NCBI GenBank assembly: GCA_016301965.1
Contig: JAEDOO010000082.1
Location: 1 to 8,437, forward strand
Length of the DNA stretch: 8,437 nucleotides
Direction of reading: 5' to 3'
Origin: Lachnospiraceae bacterium
GTDB lineage: Bacteria; Bacillota; Clostridia; Lachnospirales; Lachnospiraceae
The notes beneath the pieces were generated by a model that was given only the letters and a program-made list of their open reading frames with translations, was not told where the DNA came from and searched no databases. Below are positions 6,219-8,437 of this stretch, piece after piece (the stretch's first letter is position 1; each line of letters starts with the position of its first letter). Position numbers and translations under genes: made by a program.

Positions 6219-6266
6219 GGCCACTGGGGACGGTGTTTTCTGGCTTTTTTACTGTCCCCAGCGGCC
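6219..6266. repeat. long inverted repeat, possible REP-type palindrome
   Basis: GGCCACTGGGGACGGT (6219-6234) pairs with ACTGTCCCCAGCGGCC (6251-6266), 16 bp with one mismatch and one G-T wobble, around a T-rich 16-base loop. It ends one base from the stop of the LacI-family gene, 12 bases from the terminator. There is no U run at either end, so it is not an ordinary terminator. The GGGGAC...GTCCCC core resembles dispersed REP-like palindromes of other bacteria (inference). Confidence 0.6.
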
Positions 6267-6267
6267 A

Positions 6268-7308
6268 TCAGAATAAAGAAACTACCGACTGCCGTTCCAC
6301 AATCTCCACATCCATGGTGATACGATCGGGAATTTCCATATCCTTATCCCGGATCTTTTTGATCAGCATCTGTGTGGCCAGGAGAGCCTTCTGTGTAATG
6401 TTCTGGGAAACAGAGCTGAGTTTTGGGGTGGTGTACTGGCAGAGAGTCAGATTATCGTAGCCCATGACCGAGAGATCGACCGGCACACGAAGACCTCCAA
6501 GACGTGCCCCCTCCATGATACCGATGGCGCAGATATCCGCGGTGGTGACAACGGCTGTCGGTTTGATTTTCTGGGAAGCAATAGCTTTGCCGGCGGCTAT
6601 ACCACCTTCATAGGAAGGCGGATAGTCAAATACAAAGTCTTTGCGGAAGGGAATTCCCGATTCTTCCAGCGCTCTGCGATATCCCTCATAACGGTTGGTA
6701 AGCAGACGGTTCCCTTCGTAATCGGCCACAAAGGCAATCTGATAGTGACCGCGATTGATCATGTATTTCGTGGACAGATAAAGTCCCTTTTCATCATCGG
6801 AACATACATTGATGAGCCCGGGAAGGTTCATATGGCTGTCAAAGATTGCCACGGGGCAGGAGACCTCTTCTCCGTTCTGCTGAAGTGATTCAAGAAACTG
6901 ACGGAGGTAATCCTGATCGTCAGGATAAAGAAAAATAAATCCATCCACATTCCAGTTTTTCAGAAGGGAAGTGATATCCTCTTTCCTGGATACAGAGCGT
7001 ACCATGGCATAATACCCATTATGACGAAGCTCTTTTTCAATGGTGCCGATCATGGTACTGACGTAGGGGTTTTCCATATAGTTGTCATCCAGAGATTCAT
7101 CGTCAAGATGGATAACGATACCTATAATGGAAGAGGTTTTGTTTGTCAGGTTTCTGGCACTGAGATTGGGCACATAACCACATTCCTTGATGATGGCATT
7201 TACTTTTTCGATAGTTTTCGCGGAAACTCGGCTGTGTTTGCCGTTGATGACGTTTGACACCGTCATCATGCTGACACCGGCTTTGTCCGCTATGTCTTTT
7301 AATGTCAT
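6268..7308 (-). CDS. LacI-family transcriptional regulator
   Basis: Sugar-responsive DNA-binding repressor, 346 aa, full length for the family. The helix-turn-helix is residues 2-23 (LKDIADKAGVSMMTVSNVING), with recognition positions Met14, Met15 and Asn19. The hinge helix is near 48-58 with Leu54, the residue that normally wedges into a central CG of the operator. Residues from about 61 form a periplasmic-binding-protein-like effector domain, ending with the TADICAIGIMEGARLGG and VPVDLSVMGYDN blocks. ATG 7308 has GAGG six bases upstream. The gene diverges from a carbohydrate-binding lipoprotein gene, with a matching CG-centred palindrome in between, so it probably represses that sugar-uptake operon. 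The effector is unknown. A roughly 115-base AT-rich leader precedes it. Confidence 0.95.
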   Translation of the reverse strand: MTLKDIADKAGVSMMTVSNVINGKHSRVSAKTIEKVNAIIKECGYVPNLSARNLTNKTSSIIGIVIHLDDESLDDNYMENPYVSTMIGTIEKELRHNGYYAMVRSVSRKEDITSLLKNWNVDGFIFLYPDDQDYLRQFLESLQQNGEEVSCPVAIFDSHMNLPGLINVCSDDEKGLYLSTKYMINRGHYQIAFVADYEGNRLLTNRYEGYRRALEESGIPFRKDFVFDYPPSYEGGIAAGKAIASQKIKPTAVVTTADICAIGIMEGARLGGLRVPVDLSVMGYDNLTLCQYTTPKLSSVSQNITQKALLATQMLIKKIRDKDMEIPDRITMDVEIVERQSVVSLF

Positions 7309-7336
7309 TTCGTTCCTCTTTTCTATATTTCTTTAT

Positions 7337-7369
7337 GGTTTATAACATATTGAAAAAGATTTATAAACC
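7337..7369. repeat. inverted repeat in the regulator's leader
   Basis: GGTTTATAA (7337-7345) and TTATAAACC (7361-7369) are exact inverted copies separated by 15 bases, in the untranslated leader of the LacI-family gene. Related TAAACCT words recur: TAAACCTAAA at 7364-7373 and again at 7596-7605 beside the operator, and TAAACCT at 7408-7414. The element could be an RNA hairpin or spaced protein-binding half-sites. Confidence 0.5.
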
Positions 7370-7379
7370 TAAATATAAT
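7350..7379 (+). promoter_or_regulatory. possible second plus-strand promoter
   Basis: TTGAAA (7350-7355), 18 bases and TATAAT (7374-7379) match a housekeeping promoter reading rightwards, away from the regulator gene. The region is very AT-rich, so chance is a real alternative. If used, it would give the sugar-binding-protein gene a leader of about 275 bases and an antisense start inside the regulator's leader. Confidence 0.35.
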
Positions 7380-7430
7380 TTGGCGTGCGAAGTTTAAAAT
7401 ATAAAAATAAACCTTTAAAATATTGCGATT

Positions 7431-7459
7431 ATTATACTATATAAACTACGAAAAAGCAA
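7431..7459 (-). promoter_or_regulatory. promoter of the LacI-family gene
   Basis: On the minus strand, TTGCTT (7459-7454), 17 bases and a perfect TATAAT (7436-7431) form a good housekeeping promoter. The predicted start is near 7424, about 115 bases before the ATG. Confidence 0.7.
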
Positions 7460-7549
7460 GGGAAGACCGTTTCCGTGGGCACAAGAATCGTAACAATGTA
7501 TAAAAACCCGATGAATCTATGGATAAAATGATGAAAAAATAAATCTGAA
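7460..7549. other. middle of the 351-bp divergent intergenic region
   Basis: I see no gene, RNA or recognisable operator in this part. The whole region 7309-7659 is AT-rich. Its supported contents are the two gene-proximal promoters, the palindromic operator and the inverted repeat listed separately. Confidence 0.6.
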
Positions 7550-7576
7550 TTGACAGATGAAATAAAAAATGATAAT
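7550..7576 (+). promoter_or_regulatory. promoter of the sugar-binding-protein gene
   Basis: A perfect TTGACA (7550-7555) is followed after 15 bases by GATAAT (7571-7576); TAATTT at 7573-7578 gives a 17-base spacer but a poorer hexamer. The start would fall near 7583, so the palindromic operator just downstream covers the first transcribed bases. Confidence 0.6.
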
Positions 7577-7587
7577 TTAATAATAGA

Positions 7588-7599
7588 TTTAGCGCTAAA
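7588..7599. promoter_or_regulatory. LacI-family operator
   Basis: TTTAGCGCTAAA is a perfect 12-base palindrome with a central CG, the hallmark of LacI/GalR-family sites. Outer bases TAG (7584-7586) and CTA (7601-7603) extend the symmetry after one mismatch. It sits at about +5 to +16 of the predicted transcript, a classical repression position, between the regulator and its presumed target. Confidence 0.75.
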
Positions 7600-7659
7600 C
7601 CTAAAGGAACGGAAAAACAAGCAACTGATAAACAATGAAAGAAAAAGAAAGAGGTAAAA

Positions 7660-8437
7660 ATGATGAAGAAGAGAATTTTTGCAGCCATGATGGCAGCTGC
7701 AATGGCCATGGCATCTCTGGCAGGATGCGGTGGAAGCGGAAGCAAATCCACAGGTGGAAACACAGAAGCAAAGGTTGAAGCACCGACAGAGCCTTTCGGC
7801 GATACGATCAAGTATGATCCTTCTGTAGAGATCAACGATGGAAAAGACATTTCTGTAGAATTATGGGAGTGGGGCAGCGACGACCTCTTCCAGCAGGTAA
7901 TCGATGGATATACAGCTATTCATCCGAACGTATCCATCAAACTGGTGAACAATCCCTGGGAAGATTACTGGACAAAGCTGCCGCTGGCTCTGGATGGTGA
8001 CAAGGGTCCGGCTATCTTCAACGTACATAACAGCTACCATGAGAACCTGATCAACTACATGGCTCCGCTGGATATTCCGCTGGAAGATCTGCAGGCTGAC
8101 TTTACCGGTGTGGATGCTCACGTAATTGACGGAAATATATACTACATCGACTACGGTATGATGACCGGTTCTGTTTACTACAATAAAAAAATGTGGGAAG
8201 AGGCCGGACTGACAGAGGCAGATATCCCGAAGACATGGGATGAGATGCGTGAAGTTGCCAAGAAGCTGACCAAAAGAGACGGTGACAAGCTGATTCAGGC
8301 TGGTCTGAACTTCAACGATGACTTTCATCAGAACTATCTGCTTGGTCTGAACTATCAGCTGGGCGAGAAACTGTTCCAGGAAGACGGCAGAACACCGAAC
8401 GTAAACTCCGATGCCATGAAGAAAGTAATGCAGATGC
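7660..8437 (+). CDS. Carbohydrate ABC transporter substrate-binding lipoprotein (3' end cut)
   Basis: Extracellular sugar receptor of a CUT1-type ABC importer (family 1 solute-binding protein). 259 codons are visible before the right edge; such proteins are usually 420-460 aa. The signal peptide MMKKRIFAAMM... ends in lipobox SLAG-Cys23 and is followed by a Gly/Ser-rich tether. The mature domain opens with ISVELWEWGSDD and shows the characteristic VYYNKKMWEEAGL...PKTWDEM stretch. Aromatic residues near the start of the domain (Trp-Glu-Trp, later NPWEDYW) suit stacking against sugar rings. GAGG lies five bases before ATG 7660 and eight before the adjacent ATG 7663; either could start. The upstream operator and divergent LacI-type gene suggest sugar-inducible expression. 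Permease genes would be expected to the right, outside the window. The sugar is unknown. Confidence 0.93.
   Translation, partial: MMKKRIFAAMMAAAMAMASLAGCGGSGSKSTGGNTEAKVEAPTEPFGDTIKYDPSVEINDGKDISVELWEWGSDDLFQQVIDGYTAIHPNVSIKLVNNPWEDYWTKLPLALDGDKGPAIFNVHNSYHENLINYMAPLDIPLEDLQADFTGVDAHVIDGNIYYIDYGMMTGSVYYNKKMWEEAGLTEADIPKTWDEMREVAKKLTKRDGDKLIQAGLNFNDDFHQNYLLGLNYQLGEKLFQEDGRTPNVNSDAMKKVMQM

Noticed and set aside
7309..7659. Catabolite-repression (cre) site
   Set aside because: No match to the TGnAAnCGnTnnCA pattern found by eye; the CG palindrome at 7588 has different flanks and fits the local regulator better.
7635..7780. Short upstream open frame overlapping the sugar-binding-protein start
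   Set aside because: No Shine-Dalgarno sequence precedes it, and the product is lysine-rich low-complexity read out of frame with the real gene.
7446..7850. Minus-strand open frame of 134 codons
   Set aside because: It overlaps the sugar-binding-protein signal peptide and the whole promoter region in antisense; it has no family resemblance.

Overview
The window looks like a chromosomal stretch from a Gram-positive anaerobe of the Clostridia, most likely Lachnospiraceae. The reasons are purine-rich AGGAGG-type ribosome binding sites, TTGaca/TATAAT promoters, lipoprotein-anchored ABC binding proteins with Ser/Ala-rich linkers, and moderate GC with AT-rich intergenic regions. The assignment rests on style and protein character, not on a marker gene. 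No RNA gene, CRISPR array, transposase, phage gene or replication origin is visible.

Left third (1-3494, minus strand): two complete small+large pairs of the 3-isopropylmalate dehydratase / homoaconitase family lie head to tail, in transcription order small1 (3494-3021), large1 (3017-1767), a 163-bp gap, small2 (1603-1106), large2 (1103 to beyond the left edge). All iron-sulfur cysteines and the small-subunit GCGSSRE motif are present, so both enzymes look functional. The sequences around the cluster and the substrate loops differ between the pairs and from the canonical leucine-biosynthesis enzyme as I know it. The operon therefore probably runs two different hydro-lyase steps on branched or methylated 2-hydroxy acids. 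The substrates cannot be read from the window.

Centre (3495-6145, plus strand): divergent from the dehydratase operon, a strong consensus promoter drives a three-gene polar amino-acid ABC importer: lipoprotein binding protein, hairpin, permease, ATPase. The hairpin after the binding-protein gene probably keeps that subunit in excess. The binding protein has Val at the position that normally holds the Arg gripping the amino-acid carboxylate. The importer ends at a bidirectional terminator (6163-6206), followed by a second long inverted repeat of possible REP type (6219-6266).

Right third (6268-8437): a LacI-family repressor (minus) diverges from a CUT1-type carbohydrate ABC binding lipoprotein (plus, cut by the right edge). 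The 351-bp region between them carries a promoter for each gene and a perfect TTTAGCGCTAAA palindrome at the predicted start of the sugar-binding-protein transcript. This looks like a local sugar-uptake operon repressed by its own LacI regulator. I see no mechanistic link between the three blocks beyond adjacency, and no clear new defence or mobile system.
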